DNA of 64,000 nt from Candidatus Thorarchaeota archaeon (GCA_021498125.1 JAIZWL010000005.1:62001-126000); one strand, 5' to 3'; counted from the first letter of the stretch, positions 52,297 to 61,733 are shown. Made by a program: numbers and translations. The notes: generated by a model from the sequence alone, not told the origin.

Positions 52297-53724
52297 TTAG
52301 AGGTCCATCTCAACATAGCTGACAGTACCTCTCCCGGACTGATAGATGATCCCTTCTCGTTCGAGATCTGAGAGCGCCTTGTCAAACTCGGCATCGGCGA
52401 TCCCCTCAGCCGCCAGTTCTTTGCGAAGAGCGTCAAGAGGTACATCTTTTCCGATCCCGTCTGAGAGTTTTTTGATCACCTCTACGATCATATCTTGTGT
52501 TGTCTGGTGGGTCTCACTCTTGAGAAATTTTTTGGCAAGGGTGGCTGTTGACTTGTCTTCAGACGCAGCAGCGCGAGCGCCCTTGAGAGCAGCAAGTAGC
52601 GCCGAGGCAGTAGGTGATTGTGGACTGCCTTGTTCTTTATCCGGAGTATCCTCAAAATCCTCAAGGCTCACTCCTTCTAAGCCCTCTTCGGAGACATCTT
52701 CAATATACGGGATCGTCGCATCGGCTTGGATCTCAACACCCAACCATGACGAATCAATGTCCTTATTGAGAGGTGCCGCACGGAGTAATTGTTTGCGGTA
52801 TTTTTTTTGGATTCGTTTTCGTTGGGTTTCAAGATCCGAATCCGCACATAGTTCGACCCCAAGACGAAGGATCAGACGTTCAGCAGCACCCCGAACACGA
52901 GCGTGGGAGTCTGTTGCAACGTAACTGAGTACTTTCATTACCGCCGGGAACTTACTCTCCTTGAGATTAACGCTTTCAAGTAGGGCCTGTTTCACCCGCC
53001 AATCCGTATCTGCAAGAATGTCTAGTACTATCCCTGTACTGGATACGATTCCAAGCTCAGCCATACGGGTGGCCACAAGTACCCGTTCTCTCCAGTTGCC
53101 ATTTTTCAAAAATATTTCCGCGTAACGGATAGTTGCACTGTCAAGAATGTCCAAGATATACGGGATGAGCTCACGCTTACGTTCCAACGACTTTCGTATC
53201 AATATAGGGATCAATCGTTTGCGTGTGGCCTCTGGAAAGAATGTCAGCCGCTGTATCGCACCGTATGACACGGTCTCAATGTGGTTCTTAATCTTATCAG
53301 TCACCCATTTTGTGCCTAATCGCCCCAGATACGCCATGATCCCGAAGACGGTGGATTGATGTTCGCGTCCCAATTTCTCCAGTGCTTCGATCCAGAGCTT
53401 GTGCTGGGTTGTAGATTGGGGGCCGCCCTCGTATCTGAATTTCTCTTCAATGACTTGTAACACCTGTTCTCGCTCAGCAGGGGTGATGTTTACAAACGAT
53501 GAAAACATTAGCGTAATATAATCTCCAAAGACATTTCGAGCAGCAGTCCGAAACATGAGCCTGCGTACAGTCATATCCTCAGCCTCAAAGAGATCTACCG
53601 CCTTTGGTAAGATCCCCTTTCCATTGGGGTATGCCATCATCTTGCCTGCGGCTGAGTACATGACCTTTGCATCAGGAGAGTCAATCGAGGTCCAGATTCC
53701 TCGTAACGCACGGATATGCTTCAT
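52297..53724 (-). CDS. HEAT-like helical protein with C-terminal winged helix
   Basis: 475 residues. Residues 1-290 are repetitive helix pairs (for example RVLVATRMAELGIVSSTGIVLDILADTDWRVKQALLESVNLK) like HEAT/armadillo repeats. An acidic linker follows (VSEEGLEGVSLEDFEDTPDKEQG), and the last ~70 residues are a winged-helix unit (DMIVEVIKKLSDGIGKDVPLDALRKELAAEGIADAEFDKALSDLEREGIIYQ) resembling the C-terminal domain of archaeal MCM or RPA-type proteins. It lies beside a Lys-rich helical protein; together they look like a nucleic-acid-linked pair. Confidence 0.6.
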   Translation of the reverse strand: MKHIRALRGIWTSIDSPDAKVMYSAAGKMMAYPNGKGILPKAVDLFEAEDMTVRRLMFRTAARNVFGDYITLMFSSFVNITPAEREQVLQVIEEKFRYEGGPQSTTQHKLWIEALEKLGREHQSTVFGIMAYLGRLGTKWVTDKIKNHIETVSYGAIQRLTFFPEATRKRLIPILIRKSLERKRELIPYILDILDSATIRYAEIFLKNGNWRERVLVATRMAELGIVSSTGIVLDILADTDWRVKQALLESVNLKESKFPAVMKVLSYVATDSHARVRGAAERLILRLGVELCADSDLETQRKRIQKKYRKQLLRAAPLNKDIDSSWLGVEIQADATIPYIEDVSEEGLEGVSLEDFEDTPDKEQGSPQSPTASALLAALKGARAAASEDKSTATLAKKFLKSETHQTTQDMIVEVIKKLSDGIGKDVPLDALRKELAAEGIADAEFDKALSDLEREGIIYQSGRGTVSYVEMDL

Positions 53725-53758
53725 CTCAAGCTTGTCAATATCAATCTCTTCTGACAGC

Positions 53759-54754
53759 TCAGGACGCCTCCTTTTCTTTGGTCTTGGACTTTTTCGTGCT
53801 ACGTCTTTTCTTCGGGGGTCTTTTCTTCGTACTCTTTTTCTTAGTGCCTTTTCTCGTGCCTTTCGTGGAGCCCTCCTTGGAACGGGTTGTCTTGCTCTTC
53901 TTTGGTCTCTTCGGGGGTGCGGCCTTATCCTTTGCGATATACTCTGTCAGAGGCACCTGAACATCAGATTCTTCAGAATGTGCCTTTGTTTCAGTTGGCT
54001 CCTCCGGTTCTTCTGCCTCGTCAATGATCTCTCCGTTCAAGGTGACCTGCGCGGTCGCTTCGGGATCAATAACATACGAGCTCTCTTCCAACTCCATATC
54101 AAGAAGGATATGCGAATGGAGTGTAAGAAGTTCTTCTGCACGAGGATCATCTTTAGCCAGTTTTGTAGCTGTAATGTCAAGTTGGCGTAGCAGCAGGCAA
54201 CCGAGTAAACATTTTCGTAAGGGCTTTAGATCGTAAGCATCATCTTTGATCTCGGGACGGGCGGCCTCAAAGATCTCCAACCGCTTTCTCATGATATCAG
54301 GGACCAGGTATCTGAAACCATCATGTTCCAGTCCTGTGAGTGCAAAAAGTTCCGTCTTTCCAGCATCGATCATTTCTTTGACAAGGGTTGCACAATGGTT
54401 TCTGGCAGCCCTTCGACCTGCTTTCCATGATGAATCCTTGAGAACAATGTCGAGTAATTCACGAGTAGTGATGTTCAGAGGTACATTGAGCGAGAGCATA
54501 TCCAGCGAAGCAAAAAGGCCATCGCGGAGAAGCCCGATGCACTCGGTAATCTCTTTCTCGCTGAGAGTCTTTGGTCCCTTTCGAGCAAGGTCGTTCAAGA
54601 TACGATGCCATGGATACGCCTTTTTGTCGCGCCAATATCCCTTTAGAGAGTCCACTACCAGATCCATATCGCCTCGTCGGACCATGTCTGCAACCTTGAG
54701 GACGAAGGCTATTGTGGCTGGGTGTCGTACTCTCCGGGTGGGCAGAAATTTCAT
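53759..54754 (-). CDS. Helical protein with Lys/Arg-rich C-terminal tail
   Basis: 331 residues. Residues 1-215 are helical (MKFLPTRRVRHPATIAFVLKVADMVRRGDMD...). An acidic stretch (EEPEEPTETKAHSEES) precedes a tail of ~55 residues made of Lys, Arg, Thr and Ser (KKKSTKKRPPKKRRSTKKSK), like histone H1-type or ribosomal tails that bind nucleic acid. It is upstream of the HEAT-like gene with 34 nt between. Confidence 0.65.
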   Translation of the reverse strand: MKFLPTRRVRHPATIAFVLKVADMVRRGDMDLVVDSLKGYWRDKKAYPWHRILNDLARKGPKTLSEKEITECIGLLRDGLFASLDMLSLNVPLNITTRELLDIVLKDSSWKAGRRAARNHCATLVKEMIDAGKTELFALTGLEHDGFRYLVPDIMRKRLEIFEAARPEIKDDAYDLKPLRKCLLGCLLLRQLDITATKLAKDDPRAEELLTLHSHILLDMELEESSYVIDPEATAQVTLNGEIIDEAEEPEEPTETKAHSEESDVQVPLTEYIAKDKAAPPKRPKKSKTTRSKEGSTKGTRKGTKKKSTKKRPPKKRRSTKKSKTKEKEAS

Positions 54755-54945
54755 CCTCCACTAATACTGTGGCACATACTTCTATGTTATATTGCTTTTC
54801 TGTGGTTATATTGCCCCAGTAATTCTAGCTCTGTTAAACATTGTTGGAACAAGAAACCGCCCTTCAAAAGATTACATTGCTAAATGATTGAGCCACAATC
54901 CGTTCAATGGCCTTCGAGTCAAGAGTCAAGTTTGTCAGTGCTCCG

Positions 54946-55959
54946 TCAGTAGTCCGAAGAACCGGATAGGTCTCGAACAGGTTGTTGGCAAAAGGCGCGT
55001 AGCGCGACCATTAACGCGGTATCAGGTTCATCCCCGATTCCAAAAATGCTCACTGAGGCCCGTTTCTCAATGCTTACGACTTTATTCTCGTAATAGATCG
55101 AACGAAGAGTCGTGTCCGCTTTTAGAAGGTCGCTGAGTGCTGTCTGCAGGGCCGTAAAGAGCGCAGAGAAGAGCGAGGGATCCTCAAGAGTTGTGGTCTT
55201 GAAGTCATACATCAGAACCGGATATCCCGCATCGGTCATCACGAGTAACTTCTCAAACCGACGTTGAGTGAATATCAGATTTAGCGGTCTCCGAAAGGTC
55301 AGCAATATCCAGACGGTCCACCCTGCTGCAAAGAAGAAGGGACGGAACTCTCGAACGATCGGTGACGACGTGAATGCAGACATAGCCGCCCATGTCAGGA
55401 GAAATATGAGTACTATGAGAAGACTGGCTGCATCCGCCTTCGCCTTTCGATTCTTTGCGAGTCGTATCTTGGTGACGATAGGGAGTAGAAATACAATAAT
55501 AAATAATACGATGAGGGGAATAACTAGAAAGTTTACTACTGGCGAGTAGGAGGCGGTAAACATTCCCGTGCTGGAATCATAGGACACAGTGAACCAGTCA
55601 CGATTGATGTAGGCCATCAGGGTCGCTCCACCAAGGATCGATGCGATGTTTGCTCTTCCGGGAAGCTGATTGTATTGAAAGTAAAAGAACGAATAAAAAA
55701 TGAAAATTATTCCCGAGATTAGGAAAAAGTTTGCTGCACTCCAAGATAATTCTGCTGTCTCCAAGGCAGTAGGATCAATAGTGCTTGTTATCAACCTCAT
55801 GGCGGAGCTGAATGACAATAAGAGAAATGCACCAATCATATACAGATGCGAAGCGAATTCGTATCGTGAATATGTTCGATACATCAGGACTGCTCCCGAG
55901 ATGAAAGTTACTTGCTCAAAAATAAATAGAATCAATTCTATCGGTGGTGGAACTGCCAT
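54946..55959 (-). CDS. Multi-spanning membrane protein with C-terminal longin-like domain
   Basis: 337 residues. About six transmembrane segments in residues 1-215 (LILFIFEQVTFISGAVLMY, FLLLSFSSAMRL, FFLISGIIFIFYSFFYF and further), then a cytoplasmic domain: KLLVMTDAGYPVLMYDFKTTTLEDPSLFSALFTALQTALSDLL...LRSIYYENKVVSIEKRASVSIFGIGDEPD, which matches the longin/roadblock pattern also seen at 18968 and 47045. A membrane-bound longin domain would place a GTPase-like partner at the membrane. Not recognised as a known family. Confidence 0.65.
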   Translation of the reverse strand: MAVPPPIELILFIFEQVTFISGAVLMYRTYSRYEFASHLYMIGAFLLLSFSSAMRLITSTIDPTALETAELSWSAANFFLISGIIFIFYSFFYFQYNQLPGRANIASILGGATLMAYINRDWFTVSYDSSTGMFTASYSPVVNFLVIPLIVLFIIVFLLPIVTKIRLAKNRKAKADAASLLIVLIFLLTWAAMSAFTSSPIVREFRPFFFAAGWTVWILLTFRRPLNLIFTQRRFEKLLVMTDAGYPVLMYDFKTTTLEDPSLFSALFTALQTALSDLLKADTTLRSIYYENKVVSIEKRASVSIFGIGDEPDTALMVALRAFCQQPVRDLSGSSDY

Positions 55960-56079
55960 GTTTTATGCCTCTTGTTGTCAAATTCGTAGAGCATTGTGGA
56001 TTATGAATTTACTGGATAGACAGAGGTATGAACAGGCACGGGCAAATGCCTGTTCAAAGGTCGTAGAAGTGATCGTAGC

Positions 56080-57279
56080 TTAGAAGAAGGAAGGCTCTTC
56101 TTCACTGACTCCCTTGGGAGGCTTCATTTTCATGGTCTCTTCAGGTGAGAGGACCTCTACTAACTCGTATTCCGATGTACCAAGGCCTAACTTCTCAGCG
56201 TATCTGACTGCAAGGTATGGATCTTTCATGGGACCATGCAGACGGGCAAAAGGATGCATATCGACCGTTGGGTCAAGATTGGCATTTATGAATGGCGGGA
56301 TCATCTTCTCGATGAGACCCTCTTTTGCGATAAGGTCCAGTGAGGCCTGCTCAATAGCGACAATGTCGCGGCTTCCCAGTACACCAATGTCATTGACCAC
56401 ATGAGGTTGTCCGAATCCCCAACAGTCACAATATGCCGTGATGTCAAGCAGAAAACTGAGATAGAAGATCTTGTCCTTATCGAATGTATCCAAGACATGT
56501 TTTGCACCAAGGGCCATCATCTCTTGGAATACTGAGAAATTCTCTTGTCGGATCTTTAGACAACCCACTCCCTCATCAGCCTTGATACATTCCATGCATT
56601 GGTTGCACATGTCAAATGAGATCGTGAGCTTGTGCTTTTCTTCATCGTAACTAATAGCCTTCTGCGGGCAGGATTTGACAAGTTCTTTGGCATGTTTCGG
56701 TGTGCACTTGTCAGCATTCCAGTAAGGGATTGATTGACCTACAGTATGATATTTTTTCCAACGAGTCTTTGCTGCGAAACCACCAAGTGCAATGTTCTTG
56801 ATCGCACCACCGAAACCACATGAGTTGTGACCCTTCACGTGTGACAGGTCAACAAGAACATCGGCATCGTACAGAGCCCCTGCGAGCTCCATCTCAGTCA
56901 CTCCGTGAAATTCCGTCACGCGAGTGTACGTATAGCCATCCTTTACACCGGAGATGGGAATGATCGGGCATCCGCAGGTCTCCTGAGTGTATCCGCGATA
57001 GACTGCATTGTATACTGATGTTGGATTATCTGTGATGAACGGGAACGCGCCTTGTGCCTTTATTGCCTCTACAATCCTTCGCACGAAGAACACGGGTACT
57101 GTCTGGTAGCCGTCACCAAAACCAAGGTGCATTTTGACTGCGACCTTTTCCTTTTTCTCAATTGTCGAAAAATCCAGCCTCTTGATGATCTCGTCCACTT
57201 TCGCACCGATTGAGGCAAACTTGGCTCTTGCACCATGTTGTATTGAGCCAAAATACACTTTTGCTCGAGAATTGTTCAT
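56080..57279 (-). CDS. DUF362-domain iron-sulfur protein
   Basis: About 399 residues. VKMHLGFGDGYQTVPVFFVRRIVEAIKAQGAFPFITDNPTSVYN and VDLSHVKGHNSCGFGGAIKNIALGGFAAKTRWKKYHT are the DUF362 blocks. The ferredoxin part reads CTPKHAKELVKSCPQKAISY and FDMCNQCMECIKADEGVGCLKI. Function unsettled; likely electron transfer or metal handling. A TATA (ATATTTAAG on the minus strand, 57298-57306) lies ~23 bp before ATG 57279, so the mRNA is probably leaderless; GTG 57294 is an alternative. Confidence 0.82.
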   Translation of the reverse strand: MNNSRAKVYFGSIQHGARAKFASIGAKVDEIIKRLDFSTIEKKEKVAVKMHLGFGDGYQTVPVFFVRRIVEAIKAQGAFPFITDNPTSVYNAVYRGYTQETCGCPIIPISGVKDGYTYTRVTEFHGVTEMELAGALYDADVLVDLSHVKGHNSCGFGGAIKNIALGGFAAKTRWKKYHTVGQSIPYWNADKCTPKHAKELVKSCPQKAISYDEEKHKLTISFDMCNQCMECIKADEGVGCLKIRQENFSVFQEMMALGAKHVLDTFDKDKIFYLSFLLDITAYCDCWGFGQPHVVNDIGVLGSRDIVAIEQASLDLIAKEGLIEKMIPPFINANLDPTVDMHPFARLHGPMKDPYLAVRYAEKLGLGTSEYELVEVLSPEETMKMKPPKGVSEEEPSFF

Positions 57280-57297
57280 GTGAAGGACATTCACATT

Positions 57298-57306
57298 CTT
57301 AAATAT
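57298..57306 (-). promoter_or_regulatory. TATA box of the DUF362 gene
   Basis: Minus-strand ATATTTAAG centred ~23 bp before the proposed ATG; expected initiation falls at or next to the start codon (leaderless). Confidence 0.5.
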
Positions 57307-57346
57307 GGCTCTATCGACTGGCGTAAAAATGCGAACGTGTGCTGCA

Positions 57347-57898
57347 TCACCGGATAATTTTCACGACCGAACTTGGATTTTGGCGTACAAGGATCTCAAC
57401 GTAGTCGTGACTTCTAATTGCTAAGAGAGCAACGCCTGTTCCGAGATTACCGTCTACGATTCTTATCGATTGACCAAGGCTTGTTGGGCCCAAGAGATAC
57501 ATGACGGCGGCTATTAGAACGATCACTGCTATGAAGACCTGGATCGTAAAGATGTCGAGGGGAAGCCTATCGTACAACCTGAATGCAATATGTGTGGCAA
57601 TAAGCAGACCGGCTGTAATCGCCAAAAACCCAACTACCACATTTATTGCTGATACATCCTCGTAGCGTCGCATCTCATGCCAGTGATCATCACACACTGA
57701 GAGCTTGATCCGGAGTGGTTCGACTGATGGATAGGAGGGCTTCTCAATACCCCAGAGAGTTACACGTGCTGGAGGAGCTTTTGATTTGGTCGATACAGTA
57801 AATGGATGAGTTGCAGGTCTGCCACAGACAGGGCAGATATTTGGGAACACGACCTCGTGTAGTTTTACTTTTACAAGAGTGCCTTTCCGTAGAATCAA
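57347..57898 (-). CDS. Membrane protein with N-terminal CxxC zinc-binding motif
   Basis: 183 residues. VFPNICPVCGRPATHPF near the start and a later CDDHWHEMRR suggest a zinc ribbon (CxxC plus CxxH). Two transmembrane segments follow (~85-105, ~115-138), then a short globular end. TTG start, with GGAG 6 nt upstream; no ATG is available. Function unknown. Confidence 0.6.
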   Translation of the reverse strand: MILRKGTLVKVKLHEVVFPNICPVCGRPATHPFTVSTKSKAPPARVTLWGIEKPSYPSVEPLRIKLSVCDDHWHEMRRYEDVSAINVVVGFLAITAGLLIATHIAFRLYDRLPLDIFTIQVFIAVIVLIAAVMYLLGPTSLGQSIRIVDGNLGTGVALLAIRSHDYVEILVRQNPSSVVKIIR

Positions 57899-58100
57899 AT
57901 GGCTCCACTCCGGTTTACTCTGTAGCGACCTAATTGCGATACAAATAATCTCCTATTCAAGTACGTACGGCCTCAGCAAGCATAGTTACCTTTGACAGTT
58001 CTGGACAAGTGATCCGTAGGTCGTGGCACCGCAAGGTTTGGGTCCTGTCGATAATACATGCCTGAGATTGGTCACTCACGTGACACGAGATGCCTCACGA

Positions 58101-59084
58101 TCAGAAGCTATCCAACTCTTTCCACTCTGGAGGAGGTGCAATGTCGTGTGGGAGTATGAAACATTCATGGAGCGTAACACCCGTGGATGAAGTAAGGGAT
58201 CGCCCCGTCCATAATGCCCCTGGATATTGTCCGATCAAGTAGGCTTGCATGGGGCACGGGAGAACATCCTGAAGAGTGGCGATGTAACTCGTGATCATCT
58301 CATACGTTGCTTCTTTGATCTCAGATGTCTCAGTATATTGTCGCAGTCGATCTTTTCTCTTTGGAGTGTCTTTTGCGTCCAAAATAATAACTAAAATACA
58401 GATCACGAAAAACACAGCGAATGCGATCAGGAAAGTCATGAGGATTTTGAAATCGGGGGGACCAAAGACTGCTACGAAGAGAGGTAGTCCAAAATAAGAT
58501 AGAAGCCCAACTATCCCAATAAAAACAAGGACATCATCAATATATGGATTCAGCGGGTTCTCGGCATTGTCAAGAGGGTCTTTAATGACCTGATGCCATT
58601 TCTCGAATTCCTCGGGCATTATGATCTTGAGATTTCTAATGGTCAGGTCGATGACAAATGGTTGGTGGAGACCCATGACGTTGCGATCAGATGTTCTCCA
58701 GTCTGAGATTCTGGGCAGTCCGTGGTAAAGTTGATCGAGCGTTGAGAGCATCATGGTAAGGGTACTACGGTTCAGGCCTTGATACCCCAACTGCTGGTTC
58801 ATCTCTGTATACACATTCATACTAAATGCAATCGGTCGGATAACGATCATGGTGACAAGCACAAGTAGTGCCAATATCTCATACGGAAGAAGGTTGGTTG
58901 AAGGTTCTTCGAGGTGCATCCCGACAATTATTGCAACAAGTGCTATCAGCCCCAAAAGCAGGAGAGTAAATACAAATGCGACTGGTAGCACATATTTCGG
59001 AACTCGTACGGAATTAGACCATGATGTTTCCCCGCAGACGTATTCCTCAAATTCTTTTATGCAATCCTCTCTCTCACTCTTCAT
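58101..59084 (-). CDS. Membrane protein, unknown function
   Basis: 327 residues with four transmembrane segments in pairs (~30-56, ~66-92, ~185-208, ~213-238), and large soluble parts between and after (TLDQLYHGLPRISDWRTSDRNVMGLHQPF, and a long C-terminal region with LQDVLPCPMQAYLIGQYPGALW). Not recognised. Confidence 0.62.
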   Translation of the reverse strand: MKSEREDCIKEFEEYVCGETSWSNSVRVPKYVLPVAFVFTLLLLGLIALVAIIVGMHLEEPSTNLLPYEILALLVLVTMIVIRPIAFSMNVYTEMNQQLGYQGLNRSTLTMMLSTLDQLYHGLPRISDWRTSDRNVMGLHQPFVIDLTIRNLKIIMPEEFEKWHQVIKDPLDNAENPLNPYIDDVLVFIGIVGLLSYFGLPLFVAVFGPPDFKILMTFLIAFAVFFVICILVIILDAKDTPKRKDRLRQYTETSEIKEATYEMITSYIATLQDVLPCPMQAYLIGQYPGALWTGRSLTSSTGVTLHECFILPHDIAPPPEWKELDSF

Positions 59085-59250
59085 CTAATATTCCCCCACT
59101 CACGAGAGGGCGCTTTCGAATTTTAGTGTACTGGCGATGAATACAATTGTTCTCACCGAAGTGAACAACTCATAAGGATAATTCTCTACAATTTAATGTA
59201 CATCATACTTTTAAGATAGATGATGAATGTTTTTTCATTGGTGTTTTGTT

Positions 59251-59565
59251 ATGAGTTCTGAAACGCAATCAATTTATCAATCAATACCACATCTCATTGT
59301 ATTTGTAGTGTTGTTATTCTATGAGTCTTCATCATTCTCATCATTGATCTTGATGTTATCTTCGAGTGGTAGTGATGTAAATCCCGCATTGATCGTTACG
59401 TTCTTACTAGTGATAGTAGTGCTTATTCTTAGTGTTCTTGGTTTATTCTTTATCTGTGCGGATATCTCCAAGTACAAGTTAATCGCTTCAATTAGCTTGA
59501 TCCTGTTGATGGTACAAATTGCAATTTATGGGATTGGATTAATAATCGCGATGATATCCGGATAG
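59251..59565 (+). CDS. Small membrane protein
   Basis: 104 residues, three predicted spans (~11-33, ~44-68, ~76-100). ATG 59251 chosen over the frame start at 59227. Not recognised. Confidence 0.5.
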   Translation: MSSETQSIYQSIPHLIVFVVLLFYESSSFSSLILMLSSSGSDVNPALIVTFLLVIVVLILSVLGLFFICADISKYKLIASISLILLMVQIAIYGIGLIIAMISG

Positions 59566-59593
59566 TTTCAAAATATAAGAACAATCTGTTATC

Positions 59594-59659
59594 TTCCCTC
59601 AGGGCTTGGTTAGGCCGCCATAGAAGAATGATGCGGGAAGCTTTGCTTCCCTGAGGGAA
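59594..59659 (+). other. Overlapping inverted repeats, possible structured RNA
   Basis: TTCCCTCAGGG (59594-59604) pairs perfectly with CCCTGAGGGAA (59649-59659). Inside, GGGAAGC (59635-59641) pairs with GCTTCCC (59645-59651) over a TTT loop. The two pairings share bases 59649-59651, so they exclude each other in part, like a two-state switch. A further stretch, 59815-59870, contains ACAGC-CGTT-GCTGT and GGAC...GTCC hairpins. No coding frame. Confidence 0.4.
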
Positions 59660-60045
59660 CTAACGGAATCAAGAAGTAGCAGCAATAAGCCATGTAGAGA
59701 GTATATTTAATATAAGATGACTTGGACATTTGTGGACAAAGTGGATAGAAACTTAATTATTCCCATCCTATCTCAAGTAGGATATCTCAAATAGGACCTT
59801 TGGCATGATGTGAAGGGAGTTGTTGCCCACAGCCGTTGCTGTGTGAACACGGCGGACGTGACGTCTGTCCAAGACGGCCCATCTTACAATCAACGGTTCA
59901 TATCACGATAGCAAATAAATATGGCCGTTTGCAATGATATTCAGCAAGACTGGAGGCATACTCTACGAGCGACGACCAAGAGAGCCCCGTACCTTCCCAA
60001 GAGAACGATGCTGAACTTGACAACGTTGATGAACGAGATCCCACA

Positions 60046-61164
60046 ATGGTCTTTGGTACTGCTTCATTCTTGAACGATATGGGTTCCGATATGATTGCGC
60101 CCATTTGGCCAACGTTTCTCTCTCATCGACTGGGGCTCAATCTCTTTCAGATCGGAATCATTGATGGCATGGCAATCACAATAACTTCTCTGACCAAACT
60201 TGCATCAGGGTACGCTTCGGATAAGACCGGAAAGAGAAAGTCCTTCATCACGAGCGGGTATCTATTGTCGCTGATCGGCCGATTCATGTTCATCTTTTCG
60301 GCGACCTTCTGGCAGATCCTCTTCTATAAGGCCCTCGACCGAATAGGCAAGATGCGAGGTCCTCCAAGAGATGCGATCGTCGCAGCACATGCTGAGGAAA
60401 AGAATCGTGGTCGCGCCTTCGGGGTCCTTAGAGCAATGGACTCGGCGGGTGCAGTGGTCGGAGCAACTCTCAGCTTTTTCCTCTTCATGTACTTGGGATA
60501 TTTTTGGACATTCATCCTTGCTGCGATTCCTGCCGGTCTCTCAGTCCTCATCATAGTTCTGTTTATCAAGGAACACCACGGGAAAAATGTCTTCAAGGGG
60601 GTCTCGTTTCGAGGTCTCAATCGCGACCTAAAGATGTTCCTTGTGGCCTCGATCATGCTGGCACTGGGAACATATAGCTATTCATTCCTGATCCTGTTCA
60701 GTGCGGATTTTGGTTACACCGATGTTCAACTTCCATTATTCTATATTTTGTTCACGGCGGTTTACGCAGCCTCCGCGTATCCGTTTGGTCGTGCCTCTGA
60801 TAGAGTTGGGCGTAGGCCGATCCTCTTGGCTGCGTTTGTCCTTCTAGGAATAACTTCATTGTGGACCCACCTCGTCACCGACTGGTTTACGGCCATCCCA
60901 CTCATGATCTTCTTTGGGCTGACCAATGGAGCTCTTGACCCAGTTCAGACAAGTTTTGTATCTGACTTGGTAGAGGAAGAGCGACGCGCAAGCATCATTG
61001 GCGCATTTCAGATGTCCATCGGATTAAGTGCTCTTCCGGGAGGAATGCTTCTCGGTTGGGCGTGGGATAACATCGGCAAGCTTGCAGCATTTGATCTGTC
61101 GCTGTTGCTTTGTGTGTTCGCAACAATATTATTGCTGCTTGTTAGACCAAGGACGATCAAATGA
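60046..61164 (+). CDS. Major facilitator superfamily transporter
   Basis: 372 residues from ATG 60046, with eleven to twelve spans. Signature loop GYASDKTGKRKSFITSGYLLSLIGRF, ALDRIGKMRGPPRDAIVAA, and second-half loop FGRASDRVGRRPILLAAF mark an MFS permease. The first span begins at the ATG itself, so an N-terminus may be missing. The frame stays open upstream to 59938 with a polar, coding-like stretch (SDDQESPVPSQENDAELDNV). GGAGG (59952-59956) stands 8 nt before an in-frame ACG (59965). Substrate unknown. Confidence 0.82.
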   Translation: MVFGTASFLNDMGSDMIAPIWPTFLSHRLGLNLFQIGIIDGMAITITSLTKLASGYASDKTGKRKSFITSGYLLSLIGRFMFIFSATFWQILFYKALDRIGKMRGPPRDAIVAAHAEEKNRGRAFGVLRAMDSAGAVVGATLSFFLFMYLGYFWTFILAAIPAGLSVLIIVLFIKEHHGKNVFKGVSFRGLNRDLKMFLVASIMLALGTYSYSFLILFSADFGYTDVQLPLFYILFTAVYAASAYPFGRASDRVGRRPILLAAFVLLGITSLWTHLVTDWFTAIPLMIFFGLTNGALDPVQTSFVSDLVEEERRASIIGAFQMSIGLSALPGGMLLGWAWDNIGKLAAFDLSLLLCVFATILLLLVRPRTIK

Positions 61165-61339
61165 AACAAATCCGGAGCCGTGAGCCCATATTTCAACACA
61201 ACATCATTCTTGTGTAATCTTTTGACCCAATATGCTAGGATCACAGAACACGAGATGTTTCAACATGATTATGTACTTTGGAAACTTCTGTTGCGAAAAG
61301 TTGTAGCTCCGATGGTTCTGCTGGTTTCTACATGACTAC

Positions 61340-61432
61340 GAGCTTCTTAAACCGCTATGTGGAGTGGTGGTGAGCACCCCACATGAGCAGGCCATGCGAA
61401 CGCCGTGCGCGTCCGCGCCGATTTTTCGACAG
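61340..61432 (+). ncRNA. Possible GC-rich non-coding RNA
   Basis: The stretch GCTATGTGGAGTGGTGGTGAGCACCCCACATGAGC... is GC-rich in an otherwise AT-rich gap (61165-61733). ATGTGG...CCACAT with GGTG/CACC inside makes a hairpin, and GCGC-GTCC-GCGC followed by GATTTTT looks like a terminator. A TATA-like CTTCTTAAAC lies ~25 bp before. No known RNA family recognised and no gene seen in the rest of the gap. Confidence 0.3.
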
Positions 61433-61733
61433 GGGCCAGATACCGTTCTTTACCCATTCTAAAAATGCTCACGTTAATAAAGGCCCGGTCATGGTTTCAA
61501 CACGACAACGTACTTCTGAAACTAGGAAAATACACGAAAACGGTGTCCACAGTCTTTTCTAAGGAGGGGAATAATAGACTAGTAGTAGTAGTGCTCCCGT
61601 GTTTTAAAAGGTGTACATAGTAATCGAGATGAATGTAAGGATCAGCCGCAAGATGATCGGATGTATAATTGAAATGGTATATTGTATTGTAATGTACTGC
61701 GAATCTCAATGATATTGAAAATTGCAGGTCATC

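Noticed and set aside
52346-54764. Long Ser/Arg-rich plus-strand frames opposite the HEAT-like and Lys-rich genes
   Set aside because: Low-complexity products antisense to Lys/Glu/Asp-rich genes; no RBS or domain support.
61405-61620. A 71-codon plus-strand frame in the 61165-61733 gap
   Set aside because: No RBS, no recognisable domain, low-complexity composition.
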